Shown: positions 12,751 to 23,403 of the stretch, piece after piece
Position numbering within the stretch: the first letter of the stretch is position 1
How the letters are laid out: each line of letters starts with the position of its first letter
Source: Desarmillaria ectypa
Lineage: Eukaryota; Basidiomycota; Agaricomycetes; Agaricales; Physalacriaceae
Direction of reading: 5' to 3'
NCBI GenBank assembly: GCA_030407005.1
Contig: JAUDYN010000009.1
Span: 434,001-498,000, forward strand
Length of the DNA: 64,000 nucleotides
Notes under the pieces: model-generated
Databases searched by the model: none
Seen by the model: only the letters and a program-made list of their open reading frames with translations
What the model was told of the DNA's origin: nothing
Position numbers and translations under genes: made by a program

Positions 12751-14742
12751 AGGCTGAATACCAAAGGCGGTCTCACAGCATTTATGGGAGGCGAAACTAC
12801 TGAGCTGCTGATTGTTGGATCGGGGTACAAGACTCGCCCACGTTCCATCATCACGTCCGAAGCCGTCGACCGCATGTCCAAGGCAAGTAAGTCCTCATAC
12901 CTCAGCCAGCCTTTGTAACTTATTCTAGAGCTTCTACGCGTACAGCATGCCTAGTCTATACCACGACTTTTGTTGCCCTTCCTTAGAGATGGTTTCACAT
13001 TACTTTTATATTTCCGCGTACTCCCTCTTAAGTCTCCCACACTCGACAACTTGTCAACGGTAACAATATGTGTGTTACAGCCAGGGGTTGAGACTGGCGT
13101 CATGAATCCACCCCCATCATCCCAGACCTTCGACGAATGAGCGATAACTTGTACGTAATGTTTGCTTAGATCGCCGTCGAGGCATTGAATATCGTATAGA
13201 TTTCAAATCTTACCGGTTGCATTACAATGATCGCATGTCCTAAAATCTCCTACAGCTCTGTCAATGAGCCGCGAGAGAGCCTCAAGTTCCGTCTCCTGTC
13301 TTACTTCTAATGCCGACGTTCACTGCTCTTTTGGTAGCGACAGAGCCTTAGTCTATGCTACGGTGTACGGGGCTGTGGTGGTGGTGCTAAATCTTTGGTA
13401 CTGCAAATATGAAAATCCCCCATAAGCATAGCTTTCTTGTCGTTCCGCGGCCTCTTCCACCTATGCTTACGAGCGAAACGAGAGGCTGTCCAGACACCGA
13501 AGCCCACACATCATCCGTTCTTCGCTACAGATATTCTGGAACATCGGAATAAAGCATGATGTGAATACTACTACTGGATGATGCTGCGAGTTGATCCATC
13601 GGTGTCAAAGATCTTGATGGTAAGAACTTACAGTTTCGTGTGGAATGCCGCGAAGCTGATTCCTCACTCCAGCTGTCAAATTAGACCGTCCAAATCAAAC
13701 CCGGAGCCCCCGAAAGCGACCCTTCATTGATCGAGCAAGTGTCTTGACGCACCCCTATCCGTGTACGGCGGCGCCATATCCGAGTCCGTGTTCGAATAGA
13801 CCTTCATCCCCAGAAAGCACCAAGATATCCATCTCGAACTTCTGAAATGGGTCATATTGCGCTCAACCCTGCCGCAACGATTTTACCGCATCCCTGCTGC
13901 GTAGACGCCGGACTATCCGAAGCAGGCCGATAGGTTTACCAATAGGGCCATTATAAAAGAATGTATCTGGGAGGACAGAACGGGGAATAGACCGCGGTTT
14001 AGTGGCTCTGGGTTGCGTAGCGTCACCCTTGAGCATCAGGCGATCATGCTCTTCCTCTCAAGCGGCGATACATACCAAAAATGCCACTTCGGCGTGATGC
14101 CGAGGGAGTCTCTTTGTTTCTTGAGTGCCCCTCTTCTCCATGAGCGAGGTAAATACAGTAACCCTCACGGACGACGGCCGGTCATACATTCACGTAGTCA
14201 TCATACTCTGTTTCAATCATGGCAGCGTAAACCTTGCGGCCTTTCCATCAGCCAAATAATCGGTATATGTCGGCTTTAAATACACAGCTGCTATCTGAGC
14301 AGTTTGGACGGTGGCAGCTAAGGCTTATTGTTTTCGCAAAAGCCCATATCGTCACTATCGTATGAACACCAATCGGGCGGTGGCATACTCCAATGTTTCA
14401 TTACTTGATTAGACAAAGGCTGATTGATATATCGTAACGAGTACGAGGCCCGATAAATGTATGTCATCTTTTCGCGTAATCATAAGAGGTGAGGTGCGAG
14501 ATAACGACGGTTTTCCACCTTCAATACCAAACCAATCTACATTTTACATATCCATAAATAAGTATACCAGGATAAATCAGGTCGATACAAGATTTGTCTA
14601 CGCTGGGTATAATCTGGAGGTGCTGCGTGCGGCTCGGTGTGACATGGTTACCATCATCATGGAGAATCATTAAGGCACAACTCTGAAACCTTGAAAACTA
14701 GATATCAAAACTCGAATGACGGATAGACACCCATGATAAGTA
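12751..14742. other. no recognisable gene
   Basis: Short ORFs only (for example 14,013-14,279 and 14,461-14,673) with no family signature. The downstream tail of Cys-rich copy B may extend a little into this stretch. Confidence 0.4.
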
Positions 14743-16383
14743 TCAGAGCTCAAATTCTTCGAGCCAGCTGGAATCGAAAATATTTCCCTCATCACAAAAT
14801 AAAGCGGGGCCTGAATGATCAGAGTAGAATATCCGATGATGTTGGGATATGCTGCCATGACGCGTCCTAGGAGAAGAAGAATCACGAGGCATACTGGGAG
14901 CTAGGTGTGAGGATTTAGAAGAAGGGGTGCTTAAGGAAGAAAGAGATGTTTCTGAGTTTATGACCCTATGGGGGCCAGGGTGCCTGACGAAATGTTTGCG
15001 CTGGTTCAGTGCAATCCTACAGCGTCGTTTCATGATAGTCCCGTCTCGTACGGGCAAACATTCTTCGTTGTAAGTGGCCTCCATTGATAACTGTGGTTCC
15101 CTGGACCCCTCCCTGCGCTCTTCCCGCATTTTCGATACAATCGAGGGACTCACCGAGAATGCAATCAAAGGCATTCCTGGCGCAGAAATGACGTTGATAA
15201 GGTGGTATTCGCATGGTCGGTATCGGTTGCTAATGCCAGGTCTAGCGTTGATGCGCTCGAAAAGTAGTTCAGCCTGCCTCCAGTGCGACTGTTGCGCTTG
15301 CTTCAGCTGCTGTCCGTCATGTATAGTCCGATCATAGATAAGGATGTTCGGACTGAACCATCTTTTGAGAGCCATGTCGACGAACCTAACCTTATCATCG
15401 ACTACTAAAACGGCGGATGGCTCCATGTCGTGACCATCAAGGAGGTAGATATGACGTTGCTGCATTTTTCGAAAAGCGCTGTAAACCTAAGCGGGATCAG
15501 TAATACGAAGTCTTCTCAAATTCAAGTTAGCACGGACCAAGGTGCGATCCTTATATGACACCATTCGTGCTCCCTCTTCTACACATTTGACTACCCCAAT
15601 CATGTGGCCATCACGAGCTAGACAGGCCAGAACTGGAGTAGTCAAATTCAGCGCTTCCAAGTTTTGGCACGCGTCTATCATGCATTGCAAGGCCAATGAC
15701 GATGTGAGGTTGTAAGCGTATTCTACTTCTGCAATTGTAGATTAGTACGATGTGTCTCCACATGCATCTATCATGGTAGTATCACATACCGACTGGTCTG
15801 ACCCCATCCAACAATGCACGCTTCCATCCAGCTTGTAACCACTCGGTCACTTGGAGCTGGCTTTCGTCGACGCAAGGATATCCGGCCAAGTATGGAATTT
15901 GGAGGAATCTTTGCTCCTGCGGAATAAGACGAGCACGGCCGTCACATGCGATATACAACGTTGCTTGCCGGATATCGTCAAAATCAACAGAATTAAGAAG
16001 TGACTCCTACCAATGCAATATTAAGTCTGCTTTGGACGTCCGAAAAAAAAGGCTAAGATACATACAATCAACTCAAGCTCTTTCGGGAGACCATCACGCT
16101 CGCTGAGAGGAGGTCCCCAGACAATAACTTCATGGTTATTTCTGAGGAGTTGAAACATAGTTCTGCCAGTTCCAGATGCTTCGTAGTGGTCCTGGTAGAA
16201 GCTGATTTGATCTACGATGGGGTGTAAGCGTTCGTACTCCAGCAGCACTGATGAACAGGCGGACTGACCGCGAACAACGATCGCATTTGCGGGGATCGAA
16301 CGAAGAGTCCCGCTCGGCTCAAAGCCAGCATTATGACTGGCATCATCACAGAGGACTGTCTGGGCATGAAATTGACCGGCCAT
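14743..16383 (-). CDS. four-exon protein with kinase-like C-terminal half
   Basis: Exons 16,383-16,066, 16,006-15,790, 15,728-15,538 and 15,486-14,743 join in frame across introns of 59, 61 and 51 nt with GT-AG ends, giving 489 residues. The middle (NLEALN...VLACLARDG...GVVKCVEEG) and residues about 250-285 (a helix, then DGHDM and KVRFVDMALKRW) have the layout of the C-lobe of fungal protein-kinase-like proteins. The usual HxDxxxxN catalytic loop and DFG are not matched, so if it has this fold it is probably a pseudokinase. The last 110 residues are Ser-rich and basic. The start at 16,383 is the first Met of the frame; an ORF at 16,812-16,603 might be a further 5' exon. The family is not one I can name. 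Confidence 0.65.
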
Positions 16384-16602
16384 ACTGTCCGTGAGAAGGG
16401 AAGGAAGGACGCAACAGACGCTCGTCTAGGGGCCGCCAGCGCACAACAGAGATCCAAAACGAACGCATCAAGCGTATTCCATGGGTGTGTGACTATGGCT
16501 TAAAATAACACGCTGTTCAGGGCGGGGTGCGGCGGCTAACTGCATAACCAGGCTAGTCAAACCTTGCAGATATCCTTGTAGGCTGCGGTCTACGATGCAT
16601 TC

Positions 16603-16812
16603 TCAGAAGATGCCAAAGGCCTTTTGTGAGCAAAGAAGATGAGCAATGTGGCCCACCACGTTATCAAGGCCTTCTACTCCAGGAGCATGGGCGGCTTCTC
16701 TGAACTCTTGTTCCAAACATTCAACAAACAATGCCATTTTCAGAACGAGCTGTGACGCGGCCAGAGATGAAACGTCGGTGTTTGTTGGTACTGATTGTTG
16801 GATGGGAAGCAA
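16603..16812 (-). CDS. possible upstream exon or small helical ORF
   Basis: This 69-codon frame looks helical (SQLVLKMALFVECLEQEF) and lies upstream of, and on the same strand as, the kinase-like gene. I could not find a splice path joining it to the start at 16,383. It may be an unrelated ORF. Confidence 0.25.
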   Translation of the reverse strand: MLPIQQSVPTNTDVSSLAASQLVLKMALFVECLEQEFREAAHAPGVEGLDNVVGHIAHLLCSQKAFGIF

Positions 16813-17349
16813 TGAGGTCCTATATAATCTAGTCGACGCGTAAAGCCACGACTACACGTATGGAGACGGCGTTGGCAGGGTAGGTGGGGGCTACGCGGCT
16901 GCAGTTACCGATAGGCATAGGCGCTGAACGGGTCACAAGACAAAGCGCTTCTAGCACCGTCTTTAATTAGGAAACCGCGGTCCAAGGTATGTTGACAAGG
17001 CGTTGCAGTGTTGATAGGGTCACTGGGCGCAGGATATAAGAAACATGTCGGTGCAGTCCGCTGGTAAATAGAATGTGGGTGACAGTGAAATAGCTTTTCA
17101 GTACAGGATGTAGCCTACTACTATCTGAGGCATATCAATAACAGCATATACTACATCAACAACGACATTAAAACATACCAGAGCATGTTGAAGAGTACTA
17201 AGAAACGCTCTACGTATACCACTAGGAATCAGCATTGACTCGGAGCACAAAGTCGTACCGGGATTCATGAAGGACCCTTACGACTGAAAGTGAAAAAAGA
17301 TCTGTGGGTTACACAAGCCGCGAAAAAGTGTCTTGACAGTTCGAGGCTT
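16813..17349. other. no recognisable gene
   Basis: Nothing that I can support lies between the kinase-like gene and the duplicated block. Confidence 0.4.
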
Positions 17350-17571
17350 GATTTGATGAAACGGCGACGGGGATGGTGGTGGTGGGGAGCGGGGTCAGGA
17401 ATAAACATGTGAACAACAACGCCGGGAGTACATTGGATGTAATAACCTATGCGCCACCAGTCCTGGCAATTCTAAAGCGCATGGCCGACAAGTGGCCGTA
17501 GTAAAATCGGTACATCGTGAGCCAATGTGAAATATAATGGTAATAAACAGTAAACTAAACGAAAGGTGTAG

Positions 17572-17652
17572 TTGTCAACCACCTCTGGGCATGGGCAACC
17601 CCATCCATGGATGTCTTTCCCGCAAAAAGAACACCTAGCAGTGCACACATGA
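17572..17652 (-). pseudogene. Cys-rich family copy D, truncated
   Basis: On the minus strand a start codon at about 17,652 opens a stretch that matches the first 80 bases of copy C (51,586) base by base. One single-base gap breaks the frame, and TGC (Cys7) has changed to a Gly codon. After this the sequence jumps to what is 3' flank in copy C, so most of the gene is deleted. The copia 5' LTR begins 38 bases upstream of this start, in what would be its promoter. Confidence 0.6.
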
Positions 17653-17684
17653 GAATGGGCGGATAAGGAGAGATACGGGCATAT

Positions 17685-17689
17685 ACCAG
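17685..17689. repeat. target-site duplication ACCAG, left
   Basis: ACCAG directly precedes the 5' LTR and is repeated at 22,253-22,257 directly after the 3' LTR. The paralogous uninterrupted site near 51,545 has the single-copy equivalent. Confidence 0.9.
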
Positions 17690-17900
17690 TGTTGGGATAG
17701 CAATCCCGAGCAAGTACTAGAATGTACTCGAAGGATTGGCTTACTCAGCAGGATCAAGTTTGGACCGTGAAAGTGGACATACATAGTATTTCGTAGTAAG
17801 TTCTAGAAGTAGTACAAAATGTATTTAAGTAGGACACCTCTTGCTCAAGAGGCAAGGATTTTACCATCCTTTCTACGTTCTCCTCGCTCTCGTTACAACA
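17690..17900 (+). repeat. copia 5' LTR
   Basis: The 211-bp LTR begins TGTTGGG and ends CAACA. It differs from the 3' LTR at one base only (A at 17,847, G at 22,199). A TATTTAAG motif at about 17,822 is the likely TATA element. Seven CpGs are intact, in contrast to the solo LTRs at 53 kb. Confidence 0.93.
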
Positions 17901-17912
17901 GGTTATGGGCCC
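17901..17912 (+). promoter_or_regulatory. primer-binding site, initiator tRNA-Met half
   Basis: GGTTATGGGCCC directly follows the LTR. Its complement, GGGCCCATAACC, resembles the anticodon stem-loop of initiator tRNA-Met (CAT anticodon) rather than a tRNA 3' end. Drosophila copia and yeast Ty5 are known to prime from such a half-tRNA. Confidence 0.7.
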
Positions 17913-17984
17913 CGGCCCTAACTGAACTACTTACATCATCACCAACTTCGCACTCTCGTACTTTACGTACACACATAGAACCAA

Positions 17985-20900
17985 ATGGATAGCCAGTCCG
18001 TGTATAGGATTGAACCCCTTAAGGGCCCAGAAAACTACCCAACATGGAAAGTCAAGATGATTGATATACTAACTGATTTAGGTCTAATTGACTATGCCGA
18101 TGGAAGCTCTGTGGCCCCGGCAGAAGCGGCACTGGTGGCAGATTGGAAGAAGAGCGATAGGAAGGCTCTTTCGACAATAAGGCTGCGGGTTTCGGATGGC
18201 CCGCTGGTGTATATTGCTGGTTCTAAGACTTTGGCAGAAGCCTGGAAAGCTCTGAAGGACATGTATGAGTCAAGGGGACCCATGGGAATTGTCCTTGTGA
18301 GAATGAAATTCTTTAGAGCTCAGTGTGAAGAAGGAGGAAACATAGAGGAGCATATTAGGACTATGAGGTCCTACCAGGAGGAGCTGGCATCCCTTAAGCA
18401 GACTGTTGAGGAGGAGGACTTCTCAATCACACTGCTCACATCACTTCTGGAATCATGGAATTCATTCATTTCATCAGTGGATACTGCAGACTTGAAGGAT
18501 TCATACAAATTGATCTCCCGAATTCTCCAAGAAGACATCCGATTGCGGGAAAAGACTTCTGACCCAATGACAACACTTGCAGCACATGGCAAGAAGAAGT
18601 TTAATCCGAAAATCACATGTTATGGATGTGGAGAAACTGGCCACATTAAGGCCAATTGCCCAAATGGGAAGAAGAATCCCGGAAAGCAATGGAAGGGGAA
18701 AGGGAAGGGCCAGACTCAGGCACATGTTGCCAAGTCAGATTCCGATGAAGAAGATTATGCATTTTGGGCAAAAGACATCACACCTACTGCACTTGCAGGG
18801 TCATCATGGATCGGGGACTCAGGCACCACCAAGCATATAGTCAAGAATAGATTGCATTTTTCTGACTATGTTGAGACCCTAGGACATGAAGTTATTGGTG
18901 TAGGAAGGTCAAAAGGCTTGGGAAGAGGAATAGTTAAGATTAAAATGGTTGAAGGAGGGAAGACCACCGCAGTCACTCTAAAGGACTGTATTCATTGCCC
19001 TGAAGCACCATTCAATCTTATATCATTAGGGCGCATCACGGATGCTGGGTTTGAACTCAAATTCAAGGAATCCCGGATGGATATTATCTCACCACGTGGC
19101 AAAAGGATTGGCCATGGAGATAAAGTATCGAAGCTGTATAGCCTAGATATTATTGCACCAGAAATAACCCAGGCCCATGTGACAAAACCGGCCCGATCAT
19201 GGCAGAAGTGGCATCAGGTAATGGGCCATTTAAACATGGGATCGGTAAAGAGACTATTTAGGAAGAAAATGGTCAAGGGAATGGATGTGGATGAGTCGGC
19301 AGTGCCCCAGAAGGATTGCAAAGCCTGCATACAGGCCAAACATCATGCCGAGCCATTTCCACAAGAAGCTGAAAGGAATTATACCGAAATAGGTGAAAGG
19401 ACATTTTCAGACTTATGGGGGCCAGCCCGAACTCAGGGTATCCACGGAGAAAGATATTACATAAGCTTCACAGATGGGAAATCCCGGAGGACAATGTTGT
19501 ATTTTCTGAAGTCAAAACAGGGTACAGAAATCCGAAAGAAGATTCAGCAGTACCAAAAATACATCAAAGTCCACACTAGAAGGGATCTGAAGTTTATGAG
19601 GATTGATAATGGGAAGGAATATATCAATGAGGAGGTGAAGGAATACCTCCAGAGCAATGGCATCCAGTTGGAACTGACTGCCACATATTCACCATCCCAA
19701 AATGGAGTTGCCGAGAGAGTCAATCGGACTCTTGTGGAGCATGCTCGTGCCATGCTAGAAGAACATCACCTGCTGAAATTTTTATGGCCCGAAGCAGTGG
19801 CATATGCCACATATTTGAAGAACCGATCATCAACCAGGGCCATCAAAAATGATCTAACCCCAGAAAAAGTGTTTTGTGGAACAAAACCGGACATTTCAAC
19901 ACTCCAGGAATTCGGAACAAAGTGCTGGGTGTTGCAACAGGATAACAAAAGGTCAAAACTCGACCCAAAATCAAGGGAATTTATCTTTACAGGTCTTACA
20001 GATGAATCAAGAGCCTGGAGATACTATAACTCACAGACTAGGCAGATTCAGACCTCAAGAAATGTTATATTCCCTGAAGAGAGCATTCTAAATGCTAACA
20101 ATGATGAATACATTGTGTCCCATCCTCCACTGCTCAAGGGGGAGTCAGGGAGCAAAGTCGAGCAGATTCTGGATGGAAATGATGATATTTCGGACAAATC
20201 CACAGGTGCTGGGAATGCCAAAACAAAAGGGGAAATGCCCCTTGATGACCCGGCAACCAAATCAAAGTTACCTGTATGGTGTGGGAAGGTGATTCAGCCA
20301 CACAACAAATCAGTCCAGATTGCATCAGTAGCCCCACCAAGTTACCGGTTCCTTAATAATCCAGCCTCACGAAGCATGAAATTGCCAGAGAAGCAGCAGG
20401 AAGTAACAAAGGAACCACTGGAGACTGTAAATATTGCAGTAGAATATGCATGTGTGGGGGAGACTGCAGATAACCTCAGTGATGAGCCATTAAGCCTTGA
20501 AGAAGCCAAAACAAGGCCAGATTGGCATCATTGGAAGAAAGCAATGGATGAAGAATATAATCTATTGACTTCTCTAGGCACATGGCAGCTGGAAGAATTA
20601 CCTCAGGATAGGTCGCTTGTTGATTGCAAGTGGACCTACAGGCTGAAAAGAGATGATGATGGAAAAATCACCAGGCACAAAGCCAGACTTGTTGTGAAAG
20701 GATTTTCGCAGAAACCCGGAATTGATTTCTTTGAGACATATGCACCCGTAGTTAGGCTGGACACATTCCGCCTACTTATGGCCATTGCCGCACAAAGAAA
20801 CCTGATTATTCATGGAATGGATGTCATTGGAGCCTACTTAAATGGAAAGCTCAATGAATCCATTTATATGGCACAGCCACCCAAATATTCTGATGGGAGT

Positions 20901-22034
20901 GGCAAGGCGGCACACCTCAAGTTGACATTATATGGACTCAAGCAATCTGGCCGAGTTTGGAACGAGAAATTAAATGCTACCTTTTTGGGACTCAGATACA
21001 CAAGATTGATTAGTGATCAATGTGTGTATATCAGACAGATGGATTCTGGTCCTATAATTGTAGCTGTGCATGTAGACGACATGACACTGCTTGCCCCAGA
21101 TGATGAAACCATGTCTATTATGAAAGAAGAGCTTAAGAAGAAGCTAAATGTTACAGACATGGGGGAGATTCAATACATATTGGGCATGAAGATAGACAGG
21201 AATTGGGAGAAGGGTACCATTACCTTATCACAGAAGGCATATATTTTGAAGGTACTTGAGCAAATGGGCATGAAAGACTGTAAACCAGTCAAAATGCCTA
21301 TGGACCCGAATGTACGGCTAGAGAAAATCCCTGAAAACGATCCCCGGAGCGCTGACACAGCCACCAGGCAATATTACCATACTGGTGTCGAATCTCTGAT
21401 GTACGCAGCCAATGGATCTCGGCCTGATATTGCACATGCTGTCATGGAATTGAGCAAATATGTACAAAATCCGGCCGCTGAGCATGTCACAGCTCTGAAA
21501 CGAGTTTGCCGTTACTTGAAGGGGACTCTGGATTTTGGAATCACATATGGAGGGACTACAGATGAACTGATACCCTACTCAGATTCAGACTGGGGAGAAG
21601 ACAGGACAGATAGAAGATCAACATCTGGTTATGTCTGTACCTATGCAGGGGGAGCTGTTACTTGGAGTTCAAAGAAACAGCCCACTGTAGCTCTATCCAC
21701 TATGGAGGCAGAATATATGGCCCTTTCACAAACAACCCAAGAAGTAATATGGTTGCAGGCAATTTTAACTGAATTAGGATTGCCACCTGATGGTGCAACC
21801 ACTATTTTCGTTGACAATCAGTCAGTGATCAAATTTGCTGAGAACCCCGTATTCCACGCGCGATTGAAGCACATAGACATACGGCATCACTTCATTCGCG
21901 AGCGCATGGCTTCAAATGAAGTCAAAGTTCAGCACTGCGCATCAGAGGAGAACTTAGCAGATATATTCACTAAAGGGCTACCAAGACCATTACATGAATA
22001 TCTATCTGCAGGTATTCTAGGAGCTCGGAATTGA
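17985..22034 (+). CDS. copia Gag-Pol polyprotein
   Basis: One open frame of 1,349 codons, no frameshift between gag and pol. In order: a copia-type gag at residues ~10-200; a CCHC zinc knuckle (Cys212, Cys215, His220, Cys225); an aspartic protease with DSG at 278-280; a pre-integrase zinc-binding region near His410/415 and Cys445/448; an integrase core with Asp476, Asp541 and Glu577 (DD35E spacing); reverse transcriptase with Asp946 and the VDDM form of the active site at 1030-1033; and RNase H with Asp1200, Glu1241 and Asp1277. Residue order protease-integrase-RT-RNase H defines the copia superfamily. The start is the first Met, 85 bases after the LTR. The stop overlaps the purine tract. It looks functional. 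Confidence 0.95.
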   Translation: MDSQSVYRIEPLKGPENYPTWKVKMIDILTDLGLIDYADGSSVAPAEAALVADWKKSDRKALSTIRLRVSDGPLVYIAGSKTLAEAWKALKDMYESRGPMGIVLVRMKFFRAQCEEGGNIEEHIRTMRSYQEELASLKQTVEEEDFSITLLTSLLESWNSFISSVDTADLKDSYKLISRILQEDIRLREKTSDPMTTLAAHGKKKFNPKITCYGCGETGHIKANCPNGKKNPGKQWKGKGKGQTQAHVAKSDSDEEDYAFWAKDITPTALAGSSWIGDSGTTKHIVKNRLHFSDYVETLGHEVIGVGRSKGLGRGIVKIKMVEGGKTTAVTLKDCIHCPEAPFNLISLGRITDAGFELKFKESRMDIISPRGKRIGHGDKVSKLYSLDIIAPEITQAHVTKPARSWQKWHQVMGHLNMGSVKRLFRKKMVKGMDVDESAVPQKDCKACIQAKHHAEPFPQEAERNYTEIGERTFSDLWGPARTQGIHGERYYISFTDGKSRRTMLYFLKSKQGTEIRKKIQQYQKYIKVHTRRDLKFMRIDNGKEYINEEVKEYLQSNGIQLELTATYSPSQNGVAERVNRTLVEHARAMLEEHHLLKFLWPEAVAYATYLKNRSSTRAIKNDLTPEKVFCGTKPDISTLQEFGTKCWVLQQDNKRSKLDPKSREFIFTGLTDESRAWRYYNSQTRQIQTSRNVIFPEESILNANNDEYIVSHPPLLKGESGSKVEQILDGNDDISDKSTGAGNAKTKGEMPLDDPATKSKLPVWCGKVIQPHNKSVQIASVAPPSYRFLNNPASRSMKLPEKQQEVTKEPLETVNIAVEYACVGETADNLSDEPLSLEEAKTRPDWHHWKKAMDEEYNLLTSLGTWQLEELPQDRSLVDCKWTYRLKRDDDGKITRHKARLVVKGFSQKPGIDFFETYAPVVRLDTFRLLMAIAAQRNLIIHGMDVIGAYLNGKLNESIYMAQPPKYSDGSGKAAHLKLTLYGLKQSGRVWNEKLNATFLGLRYTRLISDQCVYIRQMDSGPIIVAVHVDDMTLLAPDDETMSIMKEELKKKLNVTDMGEIQYILGMKIDRNWEKGTITLSQKAYILKVLEQMGMKDCKPVKMPMDPNVRLEKIPENDPRSADTATRQYYHTGVESLMYAANGSRPDIAHAVMELSKYVQNPAAEHVTALKRVCRYLKGTLDFGITYGGTTDELIPYSDSDWGEDRTDRRSTSGYVCTYAGGAVTWSSKKQPTVALSTMEAEYMALSQTTQEVIWLQAILTELGLPPDGATTIFVDNQSVIKFAENPVFHARLKHIDIRHHFIRERMASNEVKVQHCASEENLADIFTKGLPRPLHEYLSAGILGARN

Positions 22035-22041
22035 GGGGGAG
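22033..22041 (+). promoter_or_regulatory. polypurine tract
   Basis: GAGGGGGAG overlaps the gag-pol stop codon and abuts the 3' LTR, as expected for plus-strand priming. Confidence 0.85.
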
Positions 22042-22252
22042 TGTTGGGATAGCAATCCCGAGCAAGTACTAGAATGTACTCGAAGGATTGGCTTACTCAG
22101 CAGGATCAAGTTTGGACCGTGAAAGTGGACATACATAGTATTTCGTAGTAAGTTCTAGAAGTAGTACAAAATGTATTTAAGTAGGACACCTCTTGCTCGA
22201 GAGGCAAGGATTTTACCATCCTTTCTACGTTCTCCTCGCTCTCGTTACAACA
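22042..22252 (+). repeat. copia 3' LTR
   Basis: 211 bp, identical to the 5' LTR except for G at 22,199. It is followed by the target duplication ACCAG at 22,253-22,257. Confidence 0.93.
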
Positions 22253-22508
22253 ACCAGAGCTTTCAGCTCTTATATCTCTCTGGAAAACAAGTCACTCGGC
22301 ACATCCACGTAAGAATGACATAAATTTCATTTCATTCTGCTCCAGGAAAAAAATGGCTCGATACGGTGAGAATCAGGCATGGGTAGACCCAGGGCCAATC
22401 TGATTGCTTGTGTACAGCCGGTAAATGGAGGATCTCCAGGAGGCCCAGGCTGTGTGGGGCACGGGCAAAGGGCGTAGGACTTGACACAATGAACGATTCG
22501 TTTCTGAG

Positions 22509-23228
22509 TTGTTGCGCCATCGTGCGCAGATGAGCCGAAGCTTTATTCTGGTTCGTGACACCACGGGATTAGGCAAAATGTGTCAAAACACCTGCTTCGA
22601 TGGTGGGACAAGTACGGGAAATGGCAGCGGCACGAACATCTATGTTGTATCGGTAAAGAGACGCTATGGGAGTGTCGTGCAGATGGGTATTAGCGTTCGA
22701 AGAAATAACCTGTGATTACGGAAGCAGTGATGTGGAGCTAGGGCAAGGGATAGAGCAGGATACCAGAAGATTCGAACATGGATGAGGTCGTAAGGAAGCG
22801 AGAACATGTAAAGTTTGCAATGGGGATGTCTAGTGTCGGTCTCTGCCTCTCCGAGTTTGGCGCGTATAAGAAGTGTCCTGGTTTTGATCCAAGCACCAAT
22901 TTCCGTCATAGTAATCACTTGATCAGAAAAGAGTAAGTCTCCGCAGCCCAGCGTATGACAATACGCAGACGTCGATACATTGCATAAGCTTGGCTCATAT
23001 AGGGACACGGCAGGTTGCTCCCAGACTTTTCGTGACATCTTGCTTGCAGAAAGAATTGAAATAAATGACTGTAGCATAATTCGTGGAATCATACTTACTT
23101 GCAGACAAAATCGTTCGGGGACAGAGTGGCATATATTCATCGTCGTCTTTGTGTACTCCCCAGCCTCACTAATCCACGCTGTCGAATACTGTAAGGTCTA
23201 TCACCTGGTGCCATCCACCGCCCCATGA
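22509..23228 (+). pseudogene. gene X of the duplicated block, copy 1
   Basis: The frame 22,509-22,715 contains a GGTSTGNGSGTNIYVVSVK stretch that matches GGTSMVNGSCGNIYIVPVK in the minus-strand copy at 51,004-50,789. A second conserved stretch (VVRKRE-x3-KFAMGM...CLSEFGAY) appears near 22,785-22,870 but in a frame broken by stops. Exon 3 of the copy would correspond to about 22,980-23,228. The family is unknown to me. Conservation of several peptide blocks across two copies argues that a real gene existed. Stops and frame changes make this copy probably dead. Confidence 0.45.
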
Positions 23229-23403
23229 AAGCGAAAGAATAGTCATTTGACTGAAGCATAGCCAAGATGCAATCAACGCCTTCCTTCGCCTACAAATGTT
23301 GAGGCTCATTAGGGGCATACGTCGCTACCGAAAGCAGCACCGATTTTTCTCGCATCAAGTACTGCAAAATGAGTCCTAATTCATAAGCTGCGGCCTACAA
23401 ATT

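Larger units (their letters stand above)
17350..17689 (-). repeat. inverted duplication block L1, left part
   Basis: Read on the minus strand this part aligns with 51,546-52,680. It contains the first ~80 bases of a Cys-rich gene and then its 3' flank. About 600 bases of gene body that are present in the other copy are absent here. The alignment crosses the copia insertion point and continues at 22,253. Confidence 0.7.
17690..22252 (+). mobile_element. full-length Ty1/copia LTR retrotransposon
   Basis: The element is 4,563 bp. It has 211-bp LTRs that differ at one position, a 5-bp target duplication (ACCAG), a primer-binding site touching the 5' LTR, a single uninterrupted gag-pol frame and a purine tract touching the 3' LTR. 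All structural parts needed for autonomous movement are present. The near-identical LTRs indicate a recent insertion. It landed between a Cys-rich relic and gene X in the L1 block; the homologous locus at 51.5 kb lacks it. Confidence 0.93.

Noticed and set aside
17374..17395. GGT/GGTGG run as a functional G-rich element
   Set aside because: Short microsatellite-like stretch; the paralogous site at 52.7 kb lacks it and no quadruplex pattern is clear.
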